Assembly (NCBI RefSeq): GCF_001458295.1
Contig: NZ_CYUD01000006.1
Location: 62,001 to 126,000, forward strand
DNA: 64,000 nt
Reading direction: 5' to 3'
Origin: Ruegeria denitrificans
Lineage (GTDB): Bacteria > Pseudomonadota > Alphaproteobacteria > Rhodobacterales > Rhodobacteraceae
In this document: positions 9,173 to 16,636 of the stretch, in pieces
Layout: each line of letters opens with the position of its first letter
How positions within the stretch are numbered: the stretch's first letter is position 1
The notes under the pieces: model-generated
Databases searched by the model: none
Told to the model about the DNA's origin: nothing
The model's input: only the letters and a program-made list of their open reading frames with translations
Position numbers and translations under genes: made by a program

Positions 9173-11011
9173 GTGACCAGTTTCTCAGCCGTTACAACTG
9201 CCTACAGGCGCGCGTGGGCGCGTCGCCGCGTGTTTGTGCCGATCTATATCGCCGTGCGCCTGCTGCTGGTGGCGCTGATTGCGCCGGGTGTGGCAATTAC
9301 TGTGAACCTTGCTGTGTCGCTGTCGAATCAGACCGCGCTGACCGATCAGGCCATCGCGGCTTTTATCCTGTCGCCTGCCGGGTTCTTCGCCGCCGTCGCC
9401 GTGCTGAGCCTGTTTTTGCTGGCCGAGGTGTTTGTCTTCTCGGTCATGGCCGGATCGTTGCGGATGGGCGAATCCGATCCGTGGCGCGCGGGAAGTTCGG
9501 CCATTGGTCTGATCCTGTCGCGCCTCCCGGCATTGTTCGGATTTGCCGTGCGGTTCGTGCTGCGCGTGCTGCTGCTGGTGCTGCCCTTTGCCGTGATTGC
9601 TGCGCTGATCGCATGGTGGACGCTGACCGAGTATGACATCAACTATTACCTGACTTTCCACCCTCCCTCGTTCTGGGTGGCGGTGGTGCTGATCGGAGCA
9701 GTGGTTCTGGTCATGGCCTGGGTGCTGATCCGTAGATTGTCTGCGTGGGCGCTGTCTCTGCACTTGGTCCTGTTTGAGAACGTACATCCCGCGCACGCCT
9801 TCAACATCAGCACAACCCGGATGGAGGGTAAACGCGGGCGCCTCAAGATCGAACTGGCGGTATGGCTGATCCTGCGTCTGATCATCGCCGCGCTGATTGC
9901 ATGGGTAGCGGGTCTCTTATTCGCCATCGTCCCCCTGCAAGGTGCCAGCCATCTGCGTTTGGCATTGCTTTACAGCCTGCTGGTGGCGGGAGTTTGGTCA
10001 TTGGCCGGGTTGGTGCTGGCGGCCACCGCGCTGGGTGCGCTGGCGGTATTGCTGGATGGATTTTTTGAGATCAAGACAGACGAGCCACCTCATCCCGAAC
10101 CCGGCGGCCTGCGCATTCCGCTGTTTGCAACCGTCGGTGCGGCTGCGGTGGCCGTGTTGATCGGGCTGTGGTTCGGCCAGCATTTGCTGGAACGCGTACA
10201 GGCCCCTGACCGGGCTGAGGTCATCGGCCATCGCGGCGCGGCGGCGGTGCGTCCGGAAAACACAATGGCGGCAGTGCTCAAGGCCATCGAGGACGGCGCG
10301 GACTGGGTCGAAATCGACGTGCAGGAAACGGCTGATGATGTGGTCATCGTTGCCCATGACAGCGATTTCATGAAACTGGCGGGTGTGAACCTCAAGGTCT
10401 GGGATGCGACAATGGAGGATGTCGCCCAGATCGACATCGGTAGCTGGTTTGGTCCTGAATATGCCGATGAACGCACCCCGACCCTGCGTGAGGTGCTTGA
10501 GGCGGCAAAAGGCAAAGCCAAGGTCATCATCGAACTGAAGTATTACGGCCATGACGTCGATCTGGAAAATCGCGTGGTGGCCCTTGTTGAAGAATTGGGG
10601 ATGCAGGACGACATCGCCACTATGTCGTTGAAATATCCTGCGGTGCAAAAGATGAAGTCCATCCGCCCCGATTGGCGGGCCGGCGTTCTGGCGGCAACGG
10701 CAGTGGGTGACCTGACAGGGCTTGAGGGTGATTTCCTTGCCGTCAACGCCGCGATGGCAACGCCGGGGTTGGTGCGCTCGGTCCATGAGGCGGGCAAGGA
10801 TATTTATGTCTGGACGGTGAATGACCCGTTGCAGATGTCGGCCATGGCTTCGATGGGCGTAGATGGGCTGATCACCGACCGCCCCGCAATGGCCAATGAA
10901 GTGCTGCGGGTGCGGGCCGAAATGGGCCCGGCCGAACGGTTGCTGCTGTGGATGGCGACCACCTTTGGCATGTCCATCGACACAGAGGCGATGCGCGATG
11001 AAAGCCCCTAA
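9173..11011 (+). CDS. Membrane-anchored glycerophosphodiester phosphodiesterase
   Basis: 612 residues in two parts. The first ~340 are a multi-pass membrane domain (seven or eight hydrophobic segments), as in the glycerophosphoryl diester phosphodiesterase membrane-domain family. The last ~270 are a GDPD catalytic domain: HRGAAAVRPENTMAA near residue 350, VEIDVQETADDVVIVAHD, IELKYYG, and VWTVNDP near the end. The reaction releases glycerol-3-phosphate from deacylated phospholipids. I take the GTG at 9173 because AAGGGGG lies just upstream; the open frame also allows a TTG at 9143. The end overlaps the start of the PLA2-like gene by 14 bases, so the two are coupled. Confidence 0.9.
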   Translation: MTSFSAVTTAYRRAWARRRVFVPIYIAVRLLLVALIAPGVAITVNLAVSLSNQTALTDQAIAAFILSPAGFFAAVAVLSLFLLAEVFVFSVMAGSLRMGESDPWRAGSSAIGLILSRLPALFGFAVRFVLRVLLLVLPFAVIAALIAWWTLTEYDINYYLTFHPPSFWVAVVLIGAVVLVMAWVLIRRLSAWALSLHLVLFENVHPAHAFNISTTRMEGKRGRLKIELAVWLILRLIIAALIAWVAGLLFAIVPLQGASHLRLALLYSLLVAGVWSLAGLVLAATALGALAVLLDGFFEIKTDEPPHPEPGGLRIPLFATVGAAAVAVLIGLWFGQHLLERVQAPDRAEVIGHRGAAAVRPENTMAAVLKAIEDGADWVEIDVQETADDVVIVAHDSDFMKLAGVNLKVWDATMEDVAQIDIGSWFGPEYADERTPTLREVLEAAKGKAKVIIELKYYGHDVDLENRVVALVEELGMQDDIATMSLKYPAVQKMKSIRPDWRAGVLAATAVGDLTGLEGDFLAVNAAMATPGLVRSVHEAGKDIYVWTVNDPLQMSAMASMGVDGLITDRPAMANEVLRVRAEMGPAERLLLWMATTFGMSIDTEAMRDESP

Positions 11012-11558
11012 GCTGGCGGGTGTGTTGGCGTTGGTGGCCGCCCCGGCGACAGCACAGGAATTCATGCGCAACCTCGAAATGCCAGCCCACCGCGCGTTGA
11101 TTGCGCAACGTGGTGATGCCGAGGTCATTCCCTTTGAAACGGATGGTTGTTCCGGCGGTCTGTCGGCCAGTTGGCGCTTTGTGGCTGAAACCTTCCCCAA
11201 ATTCAGCGCGCTGTATGAGGCACATCCACCGTGGGAATATTGCTGCGTGACCCATGATCGCGCCTATCACAACGCGGGCGGCGCGTCGCACGCCGAGCAA
11301 AGCTTTGACGCGCGCCTATCGGCAGATGATGCGTTGCGCGCCTGCGTCAAACAGCATGGCGAAGACCATGCTGCAGATTATGCCCAACGCTATGACATGA
11401 CACCCGATCAGATTCGCACAGCCCACTTCTTTACGGCCGAGGCGATGCATACCGCCGTGCGATTGGGGGGTGGGCCCTGTTCCGGCCTGCCCTGGCGCTG
11501 GGGATTTGGGTATCCGGGGTGTTCCGTGTTTCAATCCGGGGCCCCTGCGCGCGAATGA
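10998..11558 (+). CDS. Exported phospholipase-A2-like protein
   Basis: 186 residues with a signal peptide (about 1-20, ending ATAQ). I see a phospholipase A2-like signature: DGCSGG at 49-54 could serve as the Ca-binding loop, and CCVTHDRAYH at 82-91 matches the CCxxHD active-site pattern, with His86 and Asp87 as the candidate catalytic pair. Further cysteines occur in DALRACVKQHG, GGGPCSGLPW and YPGCSVF, consistent with a disulfide-rich secreted fold. The start lies inside the end of the glycerophosphodiesterase gene. PLA2-type deacylation followed by GDPD cleavage would form a phospholipid recycling route, perhaps to scavenge phosphate. The assignment rests on motifs only; the family is otherwise uncharacterised to me. 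Confidence 0.62.
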   Translation: MKAPKLAGVLALVAAPATAQEFMRNLEMPAHRALIAQRGDAEVIPFETDGCSGGLSASWRFVAETFPKFSALYEAHPPWEYCCVTHDRAYHNAGGASHAEQSFDARLSADDALRACVKQHGEDHAADYAQRYDMTPDQIRTAHFFTAEAMHTAVRLGGGPCSGLPWRWGFGYPGCSVFQSGAPARE

Positions 11559-11627
11559 CGTGGTGACAGGCCCTGGTTTTTCGATTATCCAACATCTCAA
11601 ACACGCGAATTTAGGAATCTCTGAGTC

Positions 11628-11762
11628 ATGGCTGAATACAAGCACGGCGAAATGGACATCACCGTTCAAACCAAAACCTTCAACGGTTTCATCAAGGCCA
11701 CCACATGGTGCGTAGTTGCGATCGCCTTCCTTTGCCTGTTCCTGGCGGTTTTCGCCGCGTAA
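11628..11762 (+). CDS. aa3-type cytochrome c oxidase subunit IV
   Basis: A 44-residue peptide: a short hydrophilic N-terminus (MAEYKHGEMDITVQ...TFNGFIK), then one transmembrane helix (CVVAIAFLCLFLAVFAA). This is the pattern of the bacterial aa3 oxidase subunit IV family, a small one-helix subunit bound to the oxidase core in Paracoccus and Rhodobacter. It lies away from the other oxidase genes, which is normal for it. It is too short for ordinary ORF cut-offs. A weak ribosome site (GGAATC) lies 8 bases before the start. Confidence 0.87.
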   Translation: MAEYKHGEMDITVQTKTFNGFIKATTWCVVAIAFLCLFLAVFAA

Positions 11763-11780
11763 TCCAAATCGGGGTAGACC

Positions 11781-12413
11781 GTGATCAGGATTTTGATTGC
11801 CTGCCTTCTGGCGGCAACCGTTGCAGGCTGCACCGGATCGCAGCGCCCTCAGGCGGATCAGTCGGAGGTTGTGGCGCGGTCTTACCGTGATCCGGGCCCG
11901 TCAACGCTGACCCTTTATACGATGATCAACACTCGAACCGGTTCGGGTGCGCATACCTCGTTGATGATCAGCGGCAGTGAGCGGGTGATCTTTGACCCGG
12001 CAGGCTCGTTCCGTGCGGATGTTGTGCCGATCAAGAATGACGTGCTGTACGGCATCACTCCGAATGTCGAACGCGCCTATCGCAGCAGCCACGCGCGCGA
12101 GACGCATTTTGCGCGCATTCAAACCATCGAGGTCACCCCACAACAGGCTGAGATCGCCCTGCAGCTGGCTAAGCAGATGGGGCCAGTGTCCAGCGCGTAC
12201 TGCGCCAACTCGACTTCTCAGCTGTTGCAGCAGGTGCCGGGGTTCGAACAGATCGGCACCACGTTTTACCCGGTCAAACTGTCCGAGCAATTCGGCCAGA
12301 TACCGGGGGTTTCCACCTCCGAGTACCGTGAGAATGACGATGCCGACCTGCAAAAGGGTCTTGCGGCGAACAATGCCCTGCTGAACCAGCAGAGCGGCGC
12401 GCTAGCCCAATAG
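11781..12413 (+). CDS. Lipoprotein, possible permuted NlpC/P60-type fold
   Basis: 210 residues, with a lipoprotein signal ending in the lipobox VAGC (Cys17). I do not recognise a named family. A histidine in GAHTSL (His58) precedes a cysteine in SSAYCANSTSQLL (Cys141), with predicted strands between them (RVIFDPAG, DVLYGI) and a helix just before the cysteine. That His-before-Cys order is the one seen in circularly permuted papain-like proteins such as YiiX; this is inference. The last ~30 residues are polar and probably unstructured. Start is GTG at 11781. The 3' end overlaps azlD on the other strand by 12 bases. Confidence 0.75.
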   Translation: MIRILIACLLAATVAGCTGSQRPQADQSEVVARSYRDPGPSTLTLYTMINTRTGSGAHTSLMISGSERVIFDPAGSFRADVVPIKNDVLYGITPNVERAYRSSHARETHFARIQTIEVTPQQAEIALQLAKQMGPVSSAYCANSTSQLLQQVPGFEQIGTTFYPVKLSEQFGQIPGVSTSEYRENDDADLQKGLAANNALLNQQSGALAQ

Positions 12414-12734
12414 GTACAGCAGCCCGTACAGGGTCGCAGCCCCTGAAAAGATCGCCGCAAGCACGTTTTTTGTGATCAACCCGACTACCACCGCAACGGC
12501 GGCGGCAGCCAAGCGCGGGATGTCCGGTTGACCGTCGGTCGCAGTTGGCCAAACTACGAGGGGCGCGATCAGAGCAGGTATGATTGCCACTGCCGTGTAC
12601 CGCAGATGCCGTAGCAGCCACGGGGGCATAGGACGGTCGCCGACCACTCCGATAAAGGTAAAGCGCAGGGCGAAGCTACCGATGGCGAGCCCGGCGATGA
12701 TAATCCAGATGGTTGCAGGATCGACCTGAGTCAT
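12402..12734 (-). CDS. azlD: AzlD family branched-chain amino acid exporter subunit
   Basis: A 110-residue membrane protein with about four hydrophobic segments, the size and pattern of AzlD, the small partner of AzlC in branched-chain amino acid export. The characteristic RFTFIGVVGDRPMPPWLLR segment follows the first helix. It starts inside the last codons of azlC (4-base overlap), so the two proteins are made together and probably form one complex. It is convergent with the lipoprotein gene, with a 12-base overlap at the 3' ends. Confidence 0.9.
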   Translation of the reverse strand: MTQVDPATIWIIIAGLAIGSFALRFTFIGVVGDRPMPPWLLRHLRYTAVAIIPALIAPLVVWPTATDGQPDIPRLAAAAVAVVVGLITKNVLAAIFSGAATLYGLLYLLG

Positions 12735-13441
12735 GGCTTCCTCCGCTCAAGCAACAATTCGGCCTGTGCCCCGGCGATCATCCCTGCCGCCCCGGCAATC
12801 AGCAAACCCAGATTGAACGGCACAGCGACGGTCAGCAGCGCGACAATGATTGCGACTAGCGCGGCAACCACATGTGCAAGCGTCCGCATCATTGGCCCAA
12901 CCATGGATAAAAATGTAATCGGCAGCGCAAAATCCAGCGCCCAGCTTTCGGGAATTTGTGTTCCGAGAACGGCGCCGAGATAAGTGGTGAGCATCCACAA
13001 CGGCGTAATCAGAGAGACTGTGCCGAAGAAATACGTCATGCGCTGGGGCACGGTCATCTTTGGCTCTTTCTCGAACCTTACGATCGAGCAGGCATAGGAT
13101 TGATCCACGATCAAATAGGCAGCACAAGCCCTCTGCCACAGCGGGGCGGCCCCCAGATAAGGGGTCAGCGAGGCCGAATACATCGCCACTCGCAGGTTTA
13201 CCGCCAATGCCGAGGCCAGAATGATAACGGTTGGCGCATTGTCCTGCAGCAATTGCAGGGCCGCAAACTGTGCAGCGCCCGCGAAAACGGTGGCCGAAAA
13301 GGCTATTGTCTGAACGATATTCAGCCCAGCCTCGGTGGCGAATACGCCAAAAAGCGCACCAAAGGGGATGGCGACGAAAATGAACGGGGCCCCGTCGCGA
13401 AAACCCTTCCAATAGTATGACTTGGTTGTGGTGTCTGCCAT
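12731..13441 (-). CDS. azlC: AzlC family amino acid exporter
   Basis: 236 residues and about seven or eight membrane segments, the usual size for AzlC, the main subunit of the AzlCD (LIV-E) exporter of branched-chain amino acids. Family blocks seen are the N-terminal FIFVAIPFGALFGVFA, FAGAAQFAALQLL, LRVAMYSASLTPYLG and DQSYACSI. It is the first gene of the azlC-azlD pair. The start codon overlaps the proposed fdhD start on the other strand by 2 bases, so the two divergent promoters must lie within each other's coding regions. Confidence 0.92.
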   Translation of the reverse strand: MADTTTKSYYWKGFRDGAPFIFVAIPFGALFGVFATEAGLNIVQTIAFSATVFAGAAQFAALQLLQDNAPTVIILASALAVNLRVAMYSASLTPYLGAAPLWQRACAAYLIVDQSYACSIVRFEKEPKMTVPQRMTYFFGTVSLITPLWMLTTYLGAVLGTQIPESWALDFALPITFLSMVGPMMRTLAHVVAALVAIIVALLTVAVPFNLGLLIAGAAGMIAGAQAELLLERRKP

Positions 13442-14381
13442 GGCTAAATCCTATGGTGATAGCCGCAGCAGTAGCGGTCTTGGGAAAGGGTTGCAATTGG
13501 CCAAGGAACTGGATGTCTCGGACTATATCATCGCCCCCGATCCCGGCGCGGCCCGCCTGACCCGCGCGGTTGAAGGCGTGGACCAAAATGGAGAGATCAG
13601 CCAGATCTCGGTTGTCGAAGAACGCCCTCTGACAATTTTTCTCAATTCGCAGGAAATTGTGACCGCAATGACCATTGGGGATTATCCGGAATATCTGGCG
13701 CTGGGGTTCCTGCGCAATCAGGGAATGTTGCTGACCGACGATCAGATCACGCAGGTTGATTATGACGATGATCTGGAAACCGTGATTGTGCGCACCGCGC
13801 GCGAGACATCCTATGAGGACAAGCTGAAGAAAAAAACCCGCACCAGCGGATGTGCGGTCGGCACGGTGTTCGGCGACATGATGGAAGGGCTAGAGGACGT
13901 GCGTCTGCCGCAGGTTCAGGTGCGGACCTCGTGGCTGTACGATCTGGCCGCCAAAATTAACCGTACCCCGTCGCTGTATCTTGAGGCCGGTGCGATCCAC
14001 GGCACGGTCCTGTGCCACGAAGACCGCCCGTTGGTCTATATGGAAGATGTTGGCCGCCACAACGCGGTCGACAAAATCGCGGGCTGGATGCTGTCCGAAG
14101 GCGAGACGGCAGAGGACAAGATCCTATACACCACCGGCCGTCTGACATCCGAAATGGTAATCAAAACGGCGATGATGGGTATTCCGGTGCTGGCCTCACG
14201 GTCCGGTTTCACCGCCTGGGGGGTCGAGATCGCCCGCGAGGTCGGACTGACCCTGATCGGTCGCATGCGCGGGCAGCGGTTCGTGTGCCTGTCGGGCGAG
14301 GATCGGCTGATGCGCGACGTGGACCCGGCAAGCGTGGCGGTTGAGGATAAGAAACACAGAAGAAAAAGCGCTCAACAATGA
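13440..14381 (+). CDS. fdhD: Formate dehydrogenase accessory sulfurtransferase FdhD
   Basis: FdhD carries sulfur from IscS to the molybdenum cofactor of formate dehydrogenases. The body is typical: ERPLTIFLNSQEIVTAM, YPEYLALGFLRNQGML, ALGF-type core, VYMEDVGRHNAVDKIAGW, LYTTGRLTSEMVIK, and GIPVLASRSGFTAW near the C-terminus. The active loop has one cysteine (TSGCAVGT, Cys138 from this start); the second cysteine of the E. coli CxxC is glycine here. The N-terminal ~45 residues are variable. ATG 13440 is the only ATG before the conserved part, but it overlaps the azlC start by 2 bases, so the true start is not certain. Confidence 0.92.
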   Translation: MAKSYGDSRSSSGLGKGLQLAKELDVSDYIIAPDPGAARLTRAVEGVDQNGEISQISVVEERPLTIFLNSQEIVTAMTIGDYPEYLALGFLRNQGMLLTDDQITQVDYDDDLETVIVRTARETSYEDKLKKKTRTSGCAVGTVFGDMMEGLEDVRLPQVQVRTSWLYDLAAKINRTPSLYLEAGAIHGTVLCHEDRPLVYMEDVGRHNAVDKIAGWMLSEGETAEDKILYTTGRLTSEMVIKTAMMGIPVLASRSGFTAWGVEIAREVGLTLIGRMRGQRFVCLSGEDRLMRDVDPASVAVEDKKHRRKSAQQ

Positions 14382-14491
14382 ACATCAGCTGCAGTGGGGG
14401 TGTTTTCAGAAAACCATTCAAATTCAAAAGGATGTGCCCTACAGTAGGACGCAACTGTGTGGAATTTTGGAAGTTATAAATTGAGAGCGCT

Positions 14492-15445
14492 ATGGAGCTA
14501 ATCAACCTCATTGCTCCGGTCTTTGCGGTGATCTTGACCGGATATGTGTTTTCGTGGACCCAACTCCTCGGCGAAGACACATCCGACGCGCTTGTTCAAT
14601 TTGCAGTTTATGTCCTGATCCCCGCCATCATGTTCTATCTGATCGGGCAGGAGAAATTTGAGAACCTTCTGAACTATGGTTTTTATCTCTCCTACGGCGG
14701 GACTCTGATGCTTCTCTTCGTCGTTCTGTTCGTATGCCTGAAAACTGTGGTGGGCTTTCAGATCGGGTCAGCGACCGTTGCGGCGTTTGCTGGTGTTGCA
14801 TCGAATACAGCGCTGGTTGCCTTACCCATCCTTCACGCAATCTTTGGCTCTAAGGGTGCGTTGCCGGCTGTTCTGGCGAACCTCGTGGTAGCGGTATTGC
14901 TTCTTGTCATGACCACGATTCTCGAGAGCTCGGCAGGCCATAAAGCAAGCACAAAGACGCCAATTTACAAGATTCTCGTGAATGTCCTGAAGAACCCGAT
15001 TATCGCAGCAACCCTTCTGGGCGTTGCGTATTCCTTCACCGATATTGGGTTTTCAGATGCGGTTTCGGATTATCTGGAATTGCTCAGTCAGGCGCTAGCT
15101 GCCGTTGCGTTGTTCGCGATCGGGTTCACGACCAGTGTGCGAACGATTGTTCAAACCGGGCCATTGATCCTGTTCTTAACACTCGTGAAATTGATTGTCG
15201 CGCCCGGGCTCGTATTAGTGGCAGCGCATCTTGTTGGGCTCGACCCGTTATGGACAATTGCAGCCACTGTTTCATCGGCTGTGCCGACGGCAAAGAATAT
15301 ATTTCTGCTGGCCAAGCACTACGACCAGGAACCCCAGCTTGCAGCGCACATCGTCTCGGCCACATCCTTTCTTTCGGTGGGAACGTTGATCCTGTGGTTG
15401 TTTGTCCTGCACCATCTGTACCCAACCGCGTTTCAATTGAATTGA
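14492..15445 (+). CDS. AEC family transporter
   Basis: A 317-residue membrane protein with about ten hydrophobic segments, of the auxin efflux carrier (AEC) family, which exports or imports small organic anions in bacteria. Typical features are the N-terminal LIAPVFAVILTGYVF, GVASNTALVALPIL in the middle, a LKNPIIAATLLGVAYSF block at the start of the second half, and SSAVPTAKNIFLLAKHY near the end. The coding sequence is more A/T-rich than its neighbours, and it sits alone between fdhD and the mobA operon. That could indicate later acquisition, which is inference. The substrate is unknown. Confidence 0.9.
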   Translation: MELINLIAPVFAVILTGYVFSWTQLLGEDTSDALVQFAVYVLIPAIMFYLIGQEKFENLLNYGFYLSYGGTLMLLFVVLFVCLKTVVGFQIGSATVAAFAGVASNTALVALPILHAIFGSKGALPAVLANLVVAVLLLVMTTILESSAGHKASTKTPIYKILVNVLKNPIIAATLLGVAYSFTDIGFSDAVSDYLELLSQALAAVALFAIGFTTSVRTIVQTGPLILFLTLVKLIVAPGLVLVAAHLVGLDPLWTIAATVSSAVPTAKNIFLLAKHYDQEPQLAAHIVSATSFLSVGTLILWLFVLHHLYPTAFQLN

Positions 15446-15503
15446 GTTCGATCTACAAAGTTGCGGAAGACTGTTCGGGCAGGTGAAGATGCAAGGTGCG
15501 GAA

Positions 15504-16148
15504 ATGAGCAACCCTCTAGGTGTGATCCTCGCAGGTGGCCTCGCTACCCGAATGGGCGGAGGCGATAAAGGATTGTTGCAGGTCGGCGGGCAGAGTCTGC
15601 TGTCCCATGTGATCGACCGCCTTGCCCCGCAAGTGGACGGCCTTGCGCTGAACGCCAATGGTGATCCGGAACGGTTTTTCGATCTGAATCTGCCCATTCT
15701 GCCAGACACGATCGATGGGTACGCGGGACCTTTGGCCGGAGTTCTGGCTGGCCTTGACTGGGCGGCCACGCAGGGGGCTGACTGCATTGTCACCGCCGCC
15801 GCCGACACGCCGTTCTTCCCGCGTGATCTGGTGGCACGGCTGACTGAGGCTGCCCAAGGGCAGGCGCATCCGCTGGTGCTGGCCACCACGCCGCGCACCG
15901 GGGATGAGGCGCTGAAATCCGGTGGAGGTAAGCGGATCAACCGGCACCCGACCTTTGGCCTCTGGCCGGTCGCATTGCGAGATGATTTGCGGGGCGCGCT
16001 TAACGATGGGCTACGCAAGGTCGTGCTGTGGACCGACAAGCATGACGGGCGTGAAGCGCTGTTCGACGCCGACCCCTTCGACCCGTTTTTCAACGTCAAT
16101 ACTCCCGAGGATCTGGCGCGAGCGGAACAACTGCTGGAGCAGGCATGA
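15504..16148 (+). CDS. mobA: Molybdenum cofactor guanylyltransferase
   Basis: Transfers GMP from GTP to molybdopterin to form the guanine dinucleotide cofactor used by DMSO-reductase-type enzymes and formate dehydrogenases. The nucleotide-binding signature LAGGLATRMGGGDKGLL is at the N-terminus; DTIDGYAGPLAGVLAGL and AAADTPFFPRDLV follow. From the ATG at 15504 it is 214 residues; an ATG at 15489 and GTG at 15483 are possible earlier starts. The stop overlaps mobB by 4 bases (ATGA). First gene of a mobA-mobB-moeA operon. Confidence 0.95.
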   Translation: MSNPLGVILAGGLATRMGGGDKGLLQVGGQSLLSHVIDRLAPQVDGLALNANGDPERFFDLNLPILPDTIDGYAGPLAGVLAGLDWAATQGADCIVTAAADTPFFPRDLVARLTEAAQGQAHPLVLATTPRTGDEALKSGGGKRINRHPTFGLWPVALRDDLRGALNDGLRKVVLWTDKHDGREALFDADPFDPFFNVNTPEDLARAEQLLEQA

Positions 16149-16636
16149 GGGTCTACGGCGTCACCGGCTGGAAAAACGCCGGCAAGACCGGGCTGATGGA
16201 GCGGCTGGTGGCCGAGATCACCCCGCGTGGCTTTACTGTCTCGACCCTCAAGCACGCCCATCACAACGTTGACGTAGATCAGCCAGGCACGGACAGCTAT
16301 CGTCACCGTGTTGCGGGTGCGTCAGAAGTGCTGCTTGCCTCGGGTCAGCGCGTCGCGATCATGCAAGAGCTGCGCGGCGCGCCCGAGCCATCTTTGGATG
16401 CGTTGCTGGCGCGCCTGTCGCCTGTCGATCTGGTGTTGATCGAGGGGTTCAAACGCGAGGCGCACCCTAAGGTCGAGGCCTATCGGGCCGTGGCCGGGAA
16501 TCCGTTGATGGCACCCGAAAACGCCACCATTCGCGCCGTAGCCAGCGACACGCCGTTGGATGTAGCAGTGCCGGTCTTTGACCTGAATGACACCGCAGGC
16601 ATCGCAGATTTCATCCTGCACGAGGTCGGTTTGTGA
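16145..16636 (+). CDS. mobB: Molybdopterin-guanine dinucleotide biosynthesis protein MobB
   Basis: A 163-residue P-loop GTP-binding protein that assists MobA. The P-loop is GWKNAGKTGLM at residues 6-16. The family blocks LKHAHHNVDVDQPGTDSYRHR, GASEVLLAS and DLVLIEGFKREAHPKVE are all present. Length matches the family. It overlaps mobA upstream and the moeA fusion downstream by 4 bases each, so translation is coupled along the operon. Confidence 0.95.
   Translation: MRVYGVTGWKNAGKTGLMERLVAEITPRGFTVSTLKHAHHNVDVDQPGTDSYRHRVAGASEVLLASGQRVAIMQELRGAPEPSLDALLARLSPVDLVLIEGFKREAHPKVEAYRAVAGNPLMAPENATIRAVASDTPLDVAVPVFDLNDTAGIADFILHEVGL

Noticed and set aside
9998..11200. Open frame of 400 codons on the minus strand
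   Set aside because: Antisense to the catalytic part of the glycerophosphodiesterase and the PLA2-like gene; no family visible.
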